DNA of 64,000 nt from Misgurnus anguillicaudatus (GCF_027580225.2 NC_073359.2:12951001-13015000), one strand, 5' to 3'; numbered from the stretch's first letter, positions 22,201 through 32,838 are shown. The notes: a model not told the origin generated them from the letters alone. Made by a program: numbers and translations.

Positions 22201-23461
22201 CCTTAAAATAATTATATTTGTAAAATTCCTAACACTACAATAATAAGGAAATGTTCTTTACTATGATGAAAGATTATGCATACCACAAATAATTTATTAT
22301 TTTATGGTCACTGTGTAACTCAGTCAGGTAAGTGTAGTGTACCTACTTAACAGAATGTATGTAATGCATTTGGGATGTAAAAAGTACCAATTGCTCAACT
22401 GTAATTAGCCTTTTATAAACAAAGTAGGCAAAATCGTAAAAGTCACTTAAAACAGGTGTTTAAAGTTTTATTTTAGTTTTATTGCTGTGAAAAAGTCATT
22501 TATTAAAATTAAACACCTTCACTGAAGTTTGTCTGCACCTCGATAATATCGCACGTGTCCTCGTGTATTTAAACACCACGAGGCATGTTTATGCAACGCA
22601 AAATGTTTGGAGGCGTGGCCTAGTTATTAGCAAATTAATAGTAAAAAAATACAGTATTTGGTAGTTATTTTACTGCGAAAAGAAAACAAAATGCGATTAT
22701 AGTTTATTGTTTCAGGCCCACAGACAGTTTAAGAGCGAGAGTTTCGACCGCAACTACGCGCGTGGACGTACCCACGTGGGTTTTACGTTACACGTGCGAA
22801 ACGTTAAAGCTAGCGAAAAGCGTGCTACAAACTAGTTTAAATATAATTAACCATTGTTGCACCCTAACGTCACACTCGCGCAGATTCGTATTATTATATT
22901 CGTTAAATGGGTCCGCGGTTTATTCAAGCTCGATGAATATCCGCTCGAGCTTCTTCTTGAGTTTCGCGAGTCAAAATGGAGGAGTTTAGCATGGAGCTAC
23001 ATGGCTAAGCGACACGCGTTACTAAATAACTTGTGTATAACGCAAAACAGCTACGATCTAAAAGCGGTACACATCTTGGTGTTGTACGTGACTTGATTGT
23101 GGTTTAATATAACACATGTTACAAGTAACGTTAAACGGATAAAAAAAAATGAATATTTTTTTCCACGCATGTCAATAGAGGCCTGCTAACGGGGCAGCAT
23201 GGTCAAACCAGATTCCCCGAATAACGAATAAAATCGACCACACGTACAAATTACTTCATACATCTTCCCAAAAAAAAAACACACATTTAAAACCATTTTC
23301 ACGGTACGAGCTTAAAGTTCACACTAAAATAATCGTAGGCCTATTAAAAAATTTGCAAGAAAACCTATATTTTCCAGCAATGTACTAATTTTGTATTTAA
23401 ATCGCCGTATGAAATGACGTAAATACGCATGCAGATGTCTTACCTTGGCAAGTTTCACCAT
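16245..23461 (-). CDS. ncl: Nucleolin, 17 coding exons
   Basis: Nucleolin is a nucleolar RNA-binding protein acting in rRNA transcription, pre-rRNA processing and ribosome assembly. Coding exons, 5' to 3', are 23444-23461, 22014-22109, 21801-21933, 21573-21716, 21253-21378, 20848-20961, 20497-20631, 20264-20350, 19959-20082, 19719-19855, 19410-19536, 19188-19324, 18948-19080, 17211-17356, 16994-17120, 16428-16708 and 16245-16303. All have GT-AG borders, the phases agree, and the sum is 2124 nt (707 aa plus stop; human is about 710). The protein starts MVKLAK. Residues about 40-284 alternate Lys/Ala/Pro TPAKK blocks and Asp/Glu runs. Four RRMs follow: RRM1 (LYIGNL, KFGYVDF), RRM2 (LFIKNLP, IAYIEF), RRM3 (LVVNNLA, FAFLEF) and RRM4 (LFVKGLS, FGFVDF). 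An RGG/FGG tail spans about 640-695. Introns host four snoRNAs. Confidence 0.97.
16823..16958 (-). ncRNA. SNORA75: H/ACA snoRNA, SNORA75 (U23) homologue, in ncl intron 15
   Basis: On the minus strand, intron 15 folds into two hairpins of the H/ACA type. The first has a lower stem TTTGCTTCTC/GAGAAGTAGA and an upper stem AATCC/GGATT around a pocket. The hinge (about AGATTCAAA) is an imperfect H box. The second has CACAT/ATGTG below and ATCCC/GGGAT above. An ACA triplet follows at 16826-16828, three nt from the inferred 3' end. At about 136 nt it matches the usual size. Mammalian U23 lies in NCL intron 12; with three extra 5' exons in this gene, intron 15 is the matching position. The fold is done by eye, and the gene name rests on position plus fold. 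Confidence 0.75.
17357..18947 (-). other. ncl intron 13, expanded, with dispersed repeat sequence
   Basis: At 1591 nt this is the longest ncl intron apart from intron 1 in size class; most others are 85-300 nt. No snoRNA was recognised. The part from about 18150 to 18730 looks like an inserted repeat: it is GC-richer, carries the near-duplicate phrases AGCTGAAGAAAGCTGGCA and AGCTGAAAAACAGCTGGCA, and has a GGGGCGGGACAAGTAGC stretch. Short frames here on either strand are not exons. Confidence 0.5.
19602..19676 (-). ncRNA. SNORD20: C/D snoRNA, SNORD20 (U20) homologue, in ncl intron 10
   Basis: The minus strand shows a terminal stem TTCAGA/TCTGGA, box C (TGATGA), an internal CTGA (D') and box D (CTGA). 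Just upstream of box D, AGATAGTCAAGT is antisense to the 18S rRNA segment ACTTGACTATCT. The base pairing with the fifth nucleotide before box D is a U, as expected for the 18S 2'-O-methylation (Um1804 in human) guided by U20. Mammalian U20 lies in NCL intron 11; the equivalent intron here would be intron 14, so the host intron differs. Confidence 0.85.
20149..20225 (-). ncRNA. SNORD82: C/D snoRNA, SNORD82 homologue, copy A (ncl intron 8)
   Basis: The RNA has a 7-bp terminal stem AAGACAA/TTGTCTT, box C (GATGATGA), a D' box CTGA, a C'-like TGTGATG and box D CTGA. The guide AGGGACTTAAT directly before D' is antisense to ATTAAGTCCCT of 18S rRNA. The fifth-position rule points at an A, consistent with Am1678 in human 18S assigned to U82. 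Human U82 lies in NCL intron 5, equivalent to intron 8 here, so the position is conserved. Confidence 0.87.
20701..20765 (-). ncRNA. SNORD82: C/D snoRNA, SNORD82 homologue, copy B (ncl intron 6)
   Basis: A second, shorter copy has stem GACAT/ATGTC, box C GTGATGA, the same guide AGGGACTTAATA, D' CTGA, a C'-like GGATGAC and box D CTGA. The guide core is identical to copy A while the D-side half differs, so the two are diverged paralogues conserved at the 18S target. It lies in the intron between exons 6 and 7. Confidence 0.85.
22552..22796 (-). promoter_or_regulatory. ncl: Three CACGTG E-boxes in ncl intron 1
   Basis: CACGTG occurs at 22552-22557, 22773-22778 and 22791-22796; the last two are 18 bp apart. 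Nucleolin is a described direct Myc target through tandem E-boxes in intron 1 in mammals. The sites here are seen directly; Myc/Max use is inferred. The surrounding 22540-23040 block is also richer in CpG than the rest of the intron. Confidence 0.55.
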
Positions 23462-23640
23462 GATTGCACTCTATTCTTGACTTAAGTAGATAAACGAAAG
23501 CGTTGCGCACGTTAAACTCTTCAGTCACACGTGCTTCTCTGTTCGGTGAAAACTCAAGAGCGGCGCTCGGCTCGACTTCGCTTTTAGTATAGGCAACTGA
23601 ACCCCGCCCATTCGACCCACTGTCCAATCGCGTTTCCTTT
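23444..23640 (-). promoter_or_regulatory. ncl: ncl promoter and first exon region
   Basis: Upstream of the ATG the sequence becomes CpG-rich (GAGCCGAGCGCCGCTC around 23560-23580). It holds a CACGTG E-box at 23528-23533 and no TATA box, as usual for a housekeeping gene. The transcription start is not defined, so the E-box may lie in the 5' UTR. From about 23640 to 24210 I see nothing else. Confidence 0.5.
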
Positions 23641-24210
23641 ACTTACAGTTTCGAACCCTACTATGAACCAATGCATAGTAGGAATGATAAAGCAACGCTA
23701 CGAACCATGTGTAGGCCATGTGGACTTGGAATGTGTTTAAACCCCCCAGTAACTTACAACCTTTTTATACAGGCGTACTGGAAACTGGAAAACGTTTTTA
23801 CATTATTTATCTTGAAAAGGAGGTCGATAACTTGGTATACATAATAATGACCTGTACACATACTGTACTTACTGTAAATAATAATCAATTTTGCCATCAC
23901 CTGCTTAATATCCTAATGTGTATTTGTATATTGTCTGGGTATTGATTACATATCGTAAGTCAAACACTGTGCAGTACTTTTCAAAAAAGTATAGGTAAGT
24001 TAGGCTGCATTATATATTCTGATGTTTTTTTTTTACTTTTTTATAAAATGTTTACTATTACAGAAATGTGAATTCTGCTTATACCACGGTTAACACAAAC
24101 ACAGAAATGCCACAATGCCAATGTAATCTAACGTTCCTCTAATTCCCAATACCACAGCATTAAATACTGACCAGACTTCTCTTTTTCATACTGTCCAATG
24201 GAAATTATTC

Positions 24211-24342
24211 ATTTACATTACATCAATGCTTTATCCAAAGCAACTTACAAGGTATACATTTTTTTAATCAGTAGTTGTGTTCCCTGGGTTCGATGACCTT
24301 TGCGCTGCAAACACAGTGCTCAACCACTGAGCTACAGGAGCA
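24211..24342 (-). mobile_element. tRNA-derived SINE
   Basis: Read on the minus strand, the head is CTCCTGTAGCTCAGTGGTTG (A-box region) with a B-box-like GGTCATCGAACCC. The body carries AAGTTGCTTTGGATAAAGC and the segment ends in ATGTAATGTAAAT. This tail is typical of a widespread fish SINE group. The copy is nearly complete and in the opposite orientation to the window. Confidence 0.75.
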
Positions 24343-24588
24343 TATTCATGTCCCAAACACTTAATTTTGTACAGATGGATAAGGTAAACTTTCTTTTACA
24401 ATTTTAAGTGTAGGCCTATAGCACACAATAAAAATACAATTAAAATGTCATATACATTTAACAACCAAAAAGTGTTTATAAATATCTATCATTTTAAAAT
24501 TCACTAATTCACCAGGAACAAAGATAAATGACAATTGGCGCATATTTAATATTTATCTTAGTTTGCTTTATTATATTATATGTTTGTA

Positions 24589-25072
24589 CACTCACCTAAA
24601 GGATAATTAGGAACACCATACTAATGCTGTGTTTGATTCCCTTTCACCTTCAGAACTGCCTTAATTGTACGTGGCATTGATTCAACAAGGTGCTAAAAGC
24701 ATTCTTTAGAAATGTTGGCCCTTATTGATAGGATAGCATCTTGCAGTTGATGGAGATTTGTGCGATGCACATCCAGGGCACGATGCACATACAGTGAACT
24801 CATTGTCATGTTCAAAAAACCAATTTGAAATGATTCGAGCTTTGTGACATGGTGCATTATACTGCTGAAGTACCCATCAGAGGATGGGTACATGGAGGTC
24901 ATAAAGGGATGGACATGGTCAGAAACAATGCTTAGGTAGGCCTTGGCATTTAAACGATGCCCAATTGGCACTAAGGGGCCTAAAGTGTGCCAAGAAAACA
25001 TCCCCCACACCATTACACCATTGCATTAATGAGAAATTGAACAGGTGTTCCTAATAATCCTTTAGGTGACTG
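24589..25072 (-). mobile_element. Internally deleted Tc1/mariner element
   Basis: The inverted ends are CACTCACCTAAAGGATAATT and its mirror AATAATCCTTTAGGTGACTG, with a TA dinucleotide next to each end (24587-24588, 25073-25074). The minus strand encodes only the C-terminal half of a Tc1-type transposase (VWGMFSWHTLGPLVPIGHRL; YPSSDGYF), frameshifted near the second catalytic acidic residue. The DNA-binding half is missing, so it is inactive. Confidence 0.85.
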
Positions 25073-25232
25073 TATTTCAATGACAGTCATATATTTTAGG
25101 TGTAGTTTAACTGTTTGAATACTATCTGTGGTCAATTTTATAGACCAGAGGAGACATAATAATGGAGATATAACAAAAGGTTTACTAGCAAAATGAACGG
25201 CATGAGATTAAAGAACCAACAGGTGAGTATCA

Positions 25233-25260
25233 ACGCACGCACGCACGCACACACACACAT
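25233..25260. repeat. (ACGC)n/(AC)n microsatellite
   Basis: A short compound repeat lies at the left border of the gypsy/L1 mosaic. A second one lies at 25594-25638. Confidence 0.9.
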
Positions 25261-25415
25261 TCTGGTTTCCATGTTTTGTGGGGACATTCCATAGGCGTAA
25301 TGCATTTTATACCACACAAACTGTATATTCTATTCCCCTTACCTACCCCATTTCCTTGATTCTTTTAAACTAAATTAAATAAAGTTGTTATTATTTTTAT
25401 TTATCTCTCGTTTGT

Positions 25416-25506
25416 CTGGTCAATGGGGTGCTTTGGGGACCTCCTCGAGGCGGAACTGTGGTAAGAGAGTGACCCACGAAGTTCGTGGTCCGCTCAGGCC
25501 GTGACA
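25416..25506 (-). mobile_element. Possible gypsy LTR 5'-end fragment
   Basis: On the minus strand the segment starts TGTCACGGCC, the same start as the LTR at 27886 and the putative LTR at 63098, but the sequence after it differs. It may be a piece of another LTR family. The boundary at 25416 is arbitrary. Confidence 0.3.
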
Positions 25507-25593
25507 TTTATAAGCTTGTTTCCTCATGGGGACCTCAAAATGTCCCCACAAGGTCACAAAAATACTGGTATTCCTACGTGATAATTACCAGGT

Positions 25594-25600
25594 ACACGCA

Positions 25601-25632
<32 letters not shown>

Positions 25633-25638
25633 CACACG
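25594..25638. repeat. (ACGC)n/(AC)n microsatellite
   Basis: A compound tetranucleotide/dinucleotide run replaces the 3' end of the gypsy integrase frame. Confidence 0.95.
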
Positions 25639-25639
25639 A

Positions 25640-26917
25640 TGCTGAGAAAGCACCTCACTATCACCAGGCTCTGTGAATGGAAAGAGAGGAACAAGTGAGT
25701 GATATGGTTTGAGTTGGAAAACATGAAAAGTGGGGTAAATGCGGTACTCATTTAGAAGCTTGAGTTCGAAGGCAACTGGATTGATCTCCTTTGTGATATC
25801 AAATGGTCCGATGTATCTGGGACTCAGCTTTCTGCAGGGAAGATGAAGATGGATTTTTTTTTGGAAAGCCATACCTTTTGTCCTGGAGTTTACTGCAGGA
25901 TAGTTGCTCAAGTGTGCTGAGTGAACCTTTGCATGGCTCCCTACAAATGATGGTGAGCTGAGCTGCTCACTTTTCCGGAACCAGTAATCAATGGAGGGGA
26001 CATCGGAAGGTTTCCCTGACCAAGGGAACATGGGAGGTTGATTGTCAAGTACCCACTGGAGGGTAAGACTCATGGCTGGTTGTTTTGTGTTCTGTGGATA
26101 CTCAGCCCAGGGTAGGAATTGGCTCCAGGAATTCTGGTGGCTACGATAGAAGGTTCAGAGGTAGTGCCCAATCTCCTGGATATTCTTCTCGGTTTGCCCG
26201 TTAGACTGTGGATGGTTATTTGAAGATAGGCTGATGGTTACATCTAGAAGCTTAAAGAAGGATTTCCAGACATGGAAGGTCCTCTATCTGTGGTCCTCTA
26301 TCCAAAACAATATCCTCTGGTAGGCCAAAGTAACGAAACACATGCCGGAAGAGGAGATCTGCTGTTTCCATTGCAGTGGGTAGTCCTAATAGAGGGATAA
26401 GACAAGGGGATTTTGAGAAACCGTTTACGATGATAAGAATGCAGGAATTACCTTGTGACGGTGGAAAGTCTGTGGCAAAGTCTACTCCCAGATGTGACCA
26501 GGGATGTTGAGGGAATGGTAGAGGAAGACATTTACCCAATGGAAGATGGCGAGGGGTTTTGGCGATGGCACACTCCTTGCATCTACTCAGAAACTTTTGA
26601 ATGTCATTAGCCAGATTTGGCCACCAGAATCTTTCAGGAGTGAAAGGGTTTGATTGACACCCGGATGACCAGTGCCAGCAGAGGTGTGGGTTTTGAAGAT
26701 GAGATGGGTTCTTTGAATAGGATGTACTGGGGATTCGGTGGACAACCCGGTAGAGTATTTTCCTGGTTCTCAGGGATGGTTTCTTCTGCACTCCACTGGA
26801 TAGGGCATGGATAGGGGATAATGAACAGATGAGGAGGGAGGATGGTTTCGGGCATTTTGTTTTCTTCCTCCAGAGAGTGAATACGGGTTAGAACATCCGC
26901 CTTCTTATTTTGTCGTC
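25640..26917 (-). pseudogene. Ty3/gypsy retrotransposon pol fragment (RNase H end and integrase)
   Basis: Reading 5' to 3' on the minus strand: an RNase H C-terminal motif ([10 protein letters not shown], near 26900); the integrase zinc-binding and core domain ([20 protein letters not shown], then [13 protein letters not shown] and DRGPQ, 26252-26791); and the integrase C-terminal segment (KLSPRYIGPFDITKEINPVAFELKL, split here, 25640-26073). Frames are broken between these blocks, and gag, protease and RT are absent. The element is dead. It is fused to an L1 fragment on its 5' side. Confidence 0.85.
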
Positions 26918-27590
26918 AGGGCCCAGCGTGCTTTGGGGAGGATTTAGACATTTGGCGTCCCTTAAATTTGGCATCACTATGTTGTCCCTCATGCTGTGCG
27001 ATTGCAAGTCCAAAATGTTTTCTTTCATGGTTTTATTTTCAGTGACAACAGAAGTGAGTTGAATAGTAAGTGTGTGAACAGAGTCCTTCAGAAAGTTATT
27101 TTCTTTAGTGAGAGTGTCTATCTGTTCTTGGCTGAATTCTAAGCTGAGCCGCAATTCCTGGAATTCCTTGTGTATGAGTGCTACCGATATAGTGCTATCC
27201 TGGTATCGAGTCCGGAGAATTTCTTTTCAATTGATGATAAAATGTCGCTTACCTCAGTGCAGCATGGCGGTTTTGATGATGTGGATGGTGTTGTACTTGG
27301 GCTGAAAGGCGAATCGAGACGAGGTCTCTTGGAGTTTGGAGTGGGGTTACCTTTACTTTTGTTGTGATCTGGTTTGTCCCTGTTCATGGTGCAGCAGAAT
27401 GTGTTGTAATGCTTGTCGATATAATCCTCGAGATGATCCAGGTTGTGTAATATTATAATCCGGGTTTTGAAGCAGATAAAAAAGATGAAATAAGAGAAGT
27501 GTGGAGGAGGAAATTACAAAAAAAGTTAGTATTTTCAATATTTAACGGGAGTTGTTTACAATCTAGCAGACGGGAGCCGCCATCTTAGAT
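26917..27590 (-). pseudogene. L1-type LINE 5' fragment with ORF1 coiled coil
   Basis: The minus strand begins with AAGATGGCGGCTCC, a typical L1 5' end. The ORF1-like part (about 27387-26930) has a Ser/Pro-rich N-terminus and then a coiled coil with leucine/isoleucine heptads, ending in SMRDNIVM, the usual entry to the ORF1 RNA-binding domain. Coding stops at the junction with gypsy near 26917. The RT part is absent. Confidence 0.65.
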
Positions 27591-27599
27591 CACGCACTG

Positions 27600-27886
27600 G
27601 GTCTCTGGTGGGAGGACAATGTTACTGTAATTATGATTAGAACATAGGCTACTTGTGAAGAAGGTCTCTGAAGATGGTGTGAATAAAATCCTGTAAATTC
27701 CAGGGAAGAAAGAAAGTCTGGTGAGCATAAACTGAAGATTAGTCCAACGACACCAGACGCTGACTGAGAGTGCAGGCTCTTTATAGTGCTAAGATGAGGT
27801 GATGAGGATCAAGTGGCGGTGATTAGAAATTGGGTGTTTGGGATCGTTGTGGGTTAGTGAGCTGAGAGCCTGATGATTCCGTGACA
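27600..27886 (-). mobile_element. Ty3/gypsy LTR (probable 5' LTR of the neighbouring fragment)
   Basis: On the minus strand it starts TGTCACGGAATCATC and has a TATA-like CTATAAAGAG about 100 nt in, typical of fish gypsy LTRs. It lies upstream of the L1 and gypsy pol pieces on the same strand. No intact 3' LTR partner was found. Confidence 0.55.
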
Positions 27887-28430
27887 TTGTCTATGTGGTT
27901 TAATCTTTAGTCTGAGCAATTGACTGGACATTTTCATGGTACAGGGTATATTTTTACAGGCTTGTCTTTGTAAATAAGATAATTTCTAATCCACACACAT
28001 TGTGAAATTATTTTTTCATTGCAGAATAAAATATAAGTACAAACATGAACTTTAATTTATATCTTAAACATGATGCAAAATTATGCAGTGATAATAATAC
28101 AAAAGTGAAATCAACAGATTTTTGTGAAAAACATTACTAAATTTACATCAACATTTTTAATTAACTTTTAAAAAGTAACAGAAATCTGGTACTTACTGTA
28201 ATATTATTGTTACAATAAAGGAACAACCAAGTTTATTAGCTCTGAATTGTTTACTTCTCTACATCTGTATCTCCTTTACATCTGCAGCTAATATGTTTAT
28301 ATTAAGTTCACATGTAACATTTATCATTTCCATATACCATTTTATATGGTTTGCATGTTTTCATGTGGAATTCTGGTTCCCAAGTATAAGAATTATAGCC
28401 AAATGTTATGCAATATTAATCAGGTAAGAC

Positions 28431-29567
28431 CAAGGCTTTGAACCAGCTCACGGAACGAAAAAGAAAACCAGAAACTTTTGATGTTTTGCAAGGAACAGAA
28501 ACGAAACCAGAAACTTAAAAAAAACATGTTCAGGAACAGAACCGTTTATTGAAAATAGTGGTAACCGGTTAATACCGGTATTTTTTCGTTCTTTGACAAG
28601 ATATTTGTGCAATATGACTTGGTGAAGTTCACTTCCGGTCGTCGTTGACTCATCGGTGAAATGAGAAGCTTGCCACCAGCAAGTAGCCTACTCAAGCCCA
28701 AGTCTCTAATGCTCAATCATAAGAGGTAAATATTGGTGGCTACCAAGTATCTCAATATATTTGTTTTTTACTAATTAGTGGTGTAACGGTTCATGACCCA
28801 CGGTTCGGCTCGCATGCGATTCGCGGGTTAATACGCAAATTTAAATAGGGTGAAAGTTGGTAATTTGCACGTGTTTCAAAGGCTTGCAAATGTTAACACT
28901 TAAGTGATTTTAAACAATTTAACCGCTAAAAGACGCTAAAGTGAACAATTTCCCGTAAGCACAGACACACATGCGTTTGAATGTGTCCGGTCCAACTCCA
29001 ATCAAACGTGATTATCCCTATGCCCTTCAAAGATCAGAACTCTTGATGTGTAAACTTGAGAGAGAGAGAGAGAGAGAGTTGCGCTACTGTGTCTCTGTAG
29101 TCCATTAAAATACATTTGGCAAATAAAGCAATGAAAAACAACGTAATTTTCACTTTATGTGGAGCGACTGTTTATGCTGCATATTCTTCCTGAAGCGCCG
29201 TTTGGCATTCGTCCTCCATCTATGTGTGTGCACGTGTTTAAGTGCACTCAACAAATGTAGGCATGTCAGAATTACAGGTACCGCTTACATAATGTAGCCT
29301 TTTTTAATGTTTGATGACAAGAAAGAGACTTAAGGAAAATTATGTAGACTAATAATTTAAGTTTAATGTCCTAATGATCAGCCTACTTATTTGTATGTCC
29401 CACACAGCTGACATAGAATGTTATTAACAGATTCAGGAACTTTGTTTTTTTGTTTTAACCAGTTCAGAAACATCAACTTTAGGGTTGAACCGAAAACCTG
29501 AAACGTTAAAATACTGTTTCTGTTCGGAACGAACCAATTGGGAAAAAAATTCTGGTTCAAAGCCCTG
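28431..29567. mobile_element. Non-autonomous hAT element with 8-bp target duplication
   Basis: The ends are CAAGGCTTTGAACCAG and CTGGTTCAAAGCCCTG. The flanking octamers GGTAAGAC (28423-28430) and GGTAAAAC (29568-29575) match at 7 of 8. The interior has a GGTTAATACCGGTA segment and a (GA)n run at about 29055-29080 but no transposase. Confidence 0.8.
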
Positions 29568-29884
29568 GGTAAAACTAACAGGAAAGCAAGATCTGGCCAG
29601 TTAGAAAGGCAAGGCATTTGCATATACTTGAAATTTGACGTGGAAAGTACTCAAGTATTTTTGCTTTACTCAAATACATTTTTCAAGTATCTGTATTCTG
29701 TAGCCTGCTTTATCATAGTGTTTTTCTTTGGCAAACTTTTACTTTGTTACATTTTGGTAAATAATATTGCACTTTTTACCCCACTAAATTTAAAGTTATA
29801 AAGTTTTTTTATCTTTAATACTTAATCTTTAATACTTAAGTACATTAAAAATGAAAATGAGTACTTTACATCCCTGCTTGAATC

Positions 29885-29995
29885 ACAACAAAATCACCAG
29901 TGTTAAATGTACACTGCTTGTGTTTATGGGTAGCCTATCAGGTTGTACCCATATATACACTATAAGTACATTTAACTGGTGATTTTGCTGTGTAC
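29885..29995. mobile_element. Short palindromic MITE
   Basis: The arms AAAATCACCAGTGTTAAATG and CATTTAACTGGTGATTTT face each other across about 60 bp. It is noncoding and the family is not identified. Confidence 0.55.
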
Positions 29996-30139
29996 TAAAC
30001 TTTCAGATAGGTGCAGTGCATATTTGAGCTGTCCTAACTGAATTCAACTTGCACTCACATAAAATATATTAGTGCTATAGTTTTGTCTCAAGATGCACAC
30101 AAGTATTTTTTTGTAGGGTATGTTTGTAAAAACTTACCT

Positions 30140-30840
30140 TAACTGTCACCGTCCTGTGAGCGGGACACCTGATTTATTTTCAATATTTTGCATGTAAATT
30201 TTTATCTATCACGACAAACTATGTATCATTGGAAAGGTCTAAGCCTCTAGAATACATATTTCAACAATTTCTTATAAAATAAATTATGTAGGGAGAGTAA
30301 TTGATTCATTTATGAAAAGTGTGTGCCTTAAAACATTTTTATCCTTCGAAATGTCACTGTCCTGCCAGCGGGACGCCTACGTTTACTTCAGCACTGTAAA
30401 ACCTAAAAGTTAACTCAACTCAAACCATTTAAGTAAACCGGTTGCATTATTTTAAAACACATACATTTGAGTACTGTGAACTTAAACAAATTGAATCATA
30501 TGCAGTTATGCACTTATATTTAAATCCACACTACATAAATATAAGTGCATAATTGCACACGACTCAAGGTCACAGTACTTAAATGTATGTTTTTTAAATC
30601 TTAAATGGTCTAATGCAACCGGTTTACTTTAATGGTTTGAGTTAAGTTAACTGTTAGGTTTTACAGTAAGTGTTTTGTATGTGAATTCTTATCAAATCAT
30701 GACCAGCTTTATATCGTTTGAAAGCTCTAAGAGTGTAGATTTCATTTAGATCACCATTTTGGTAAAGGAATGACAAAGTGAGAGCCATTTTCTAAAATGC
30801 CATTATTTCAATCTTAAATGTGATAATTTATTAATTTGTG
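30140..30840. repeat. Imperfect tandem repeat split by a MITE
   Basis: Two related segments start GTCACCGTCCTGTGAGCGGGAC (30147) and GTCACTGTCCTGCCAGCGGGAC (30354). The second is interrupted at 30393-30667 by a MITE and resumes at 30668 (TTTTGTATGTGAATTCTTATCA, compare TTTTGCATGTAAATTTTTATC in the first). The unit is about 200-215 bp. Confidence 0.55.
30393..30667. mobile_element. MITE with long inverted arms
   Basis: The left arm (ACTGTAAAACCTAAAAGTTA, then CCGGTTGCATTA) mirrors the right arm (TAATGCAACCGG, then TAACTGTTAGGTTTTACAGT) over roughly 130 bp each. It is related to the decayed copy at 4813-5110. It interrupts a tandem repeat, so it inserted later. Confidence 0.75.
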
Positions 30841-30853
30841 ACAAGAGTATGCA

Positions 30854-32047
30854 GGTGTAAAGTACTTGAGTAATTTTACTTGATTACTGTACTTAAGTAT
30901 TATTTTGGGGGATTATTACTTTACTTGAGTTCAATTAAAAATTAAAACTTTTACTTAATTACTTTTTTTAAAGAAAAAAAGTACTCTTTACTCCTTACAA
31001 TTTTATTTACAGTCAAAAAATACTTCTTTTTTAGAGATCACTTTATTCTATTTTATTTTGCTCTCACCAAACCAATTGAATTGAGCTGAAGGCCAGTTTA
31101 ATTTAAATTTTATTTATTTTGGAGCATTCTAAGGATTTGGCCAACAGTTCATCTGATGATGATTTTTTCGCTTCTTTGAAACCAACAACACATGAAGTGT
31201 GTTCCCGTGTTACACGTTCTCTGCTATTTGCAGCCTCTTTATCAAGACTAAGACCTTGTTCACACTGTCAGTCCAAATCTGATTTTGCTGCATATCCAAT
31301 TTGACAGATTCGCTGTCCATATTGTGTATCACAACTGTTCAGATCTGATCTGTTCGTTCTGTAGCATTCTGCCGTTGTCCGAATTATCTGCACTGTTATG
31401 GCAATAATGTCTCGCTGCCACTGCAATCTGCCTTGACGTCTGACGTTTTTATGTTTTACATGACGCAACAGCGTGACGTAACCGAAAGCTACACAAATGC
31501 ATTTAGAACAGTCAGAATGAAATAGATTTCCGGAATTGCGAATTGAAAAACCATTTCAAACCACACTGGATGTAGCCTGAACGAATTAGAAAAAAACTGA
31601 TTTCATGTGGTTTTTGGCCGTTCACACGTTCTAAATGGATTGATTGGATTCCTATCAGATATGCACCAAAATCGGATTTGGACTGATAGTGTGAACAAGG
31701 TCTAATACACCTCTTCCTGCATCGGCTGTCTGTGAAAGGCTTGATAGAGCTTGAATTTTGAAAAATTGTTTGAAAAATCCATTCTGCTTAAGTTAAAGTT
31801 TTCCAACTTTGAGTAGCATGTTGCATACTGAAATTAGGTAGTAGTCTTATAGTTTGATAAATAAATAATTAAATACAAACAGTTGCAAAGCAGGATGAAA
31901 CCTTGTATGTGATTCATTCACTTCATGTTTTTAGAGATTAAGCTTAAACAAGATTCTCTAGTTTTCATTCTTCCTGTTACTGTTTCTTTTGCACGCAGTA
32001 CTTGTACTTTACTTGAGTAATATTTTTGAGTACTTTGTACACCTCTG
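30854..32047. mobile_element. hAT-type element with 8-bp target duplication
   Basis: The ends are GGTGTAAAGTACTTGAGTAA and TTTGAGTACTTTGTACACC. The octamer AGTATGCA is present at both sides (30846-30853 and 32048-32055). The left tip seems to lack about four bases compared with the right tip. Transposase is absent. A Harbinger-type MITE is nested at 31252-31702. Confidence 0.75.
31252..31702. mobile_element. PIF/Harbinger-type MITE, nested in the hAT element
   Basis: The ends GACCTTGTTCACACTGTCAG and CTGATAGTGTGAACAAGGTC are near-perfect inverted repeats continuing inward (TCCAAATC/GATTTGGA). The trinucleotide TAA flanks both ends (31249-31251 and 31703-31705), matching the 3-bp duplication of that superfamily. 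It is 451 bp and noncoding. Confidence 0.8.
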
Positions 32048-32750
32048 AGTATGCACCAAACCGTTGACACTAAGTGGCCGTTGTTGGTAAAACCACTAAA
32101 AGTGTGACAAAAACATAATTTTTTGTTATTTTAACTTGAAATTTGGATCACACTTACTTGAGACTTGTGGTTTCATGTTTACATTATTACTTTTGTGAAA
32201 CATTTACATTTTTATAATTTTATGTGAAAAACTTTAAATTGCCTTTTTTAAAACAAGACCAAGATTTGGCTTCTAAAAAATGCCAGAGTTATATTATTTG
32301 AAGGTGTACACCACAGTTTCACCCCCCCCACACACTCAAACGGGATTTCTGCCAATTAAGGGGTAAAAGTTCCTAAGACCTAGTCCTGGATTAATCTAAA
32401 CCCTGTCCAGGAAACTACCAGTTACATTTGCAGTGAGATGACAGAGCCACAAGGAGGTGTTGTGGTCTTTGTCATTGACAAACACTGTAGATCTGTACTG
32501 GGTTTCTTCAGTGCCTTTTTCATATTTGCAATATGCTTATGTTGTAAAAATGTGTGAAACCTTAATACTGCTAAATAAGTATTGCTCAGTAGTATAGATA
32601 AAATTATAAAGTGATAAAGTTTAATGTATTAAATGCAACCTTTATCAGACTTGTGTTTATATCTTATTTTATTCAGTGTGACAACTCAGAGTCATTATTT
32701 AGCATATGTTATTATTATATGAATCTATGTATAAGCACTTGTCAACAACA

Positions 32751-32838
32751 CTTGTTAACAAACACTAATGTGCGTTGTTGAAAATGTTCTCAAACTTGTT
32801 AACAAACACTAATGTGCGTTGTTGAAAATGTTCTCAAA
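32751..32838. repeat. Perfect 44-bp tandem duplication
   Basis: Two identical 44-bp units, beginning CTTGTTAACAAACACTAATG, lie directly adjacent. The exact identity implies a recent event. The rest of 32056-33280 is unique-looking and contains no gene I can prove. Confidence 0.9.
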
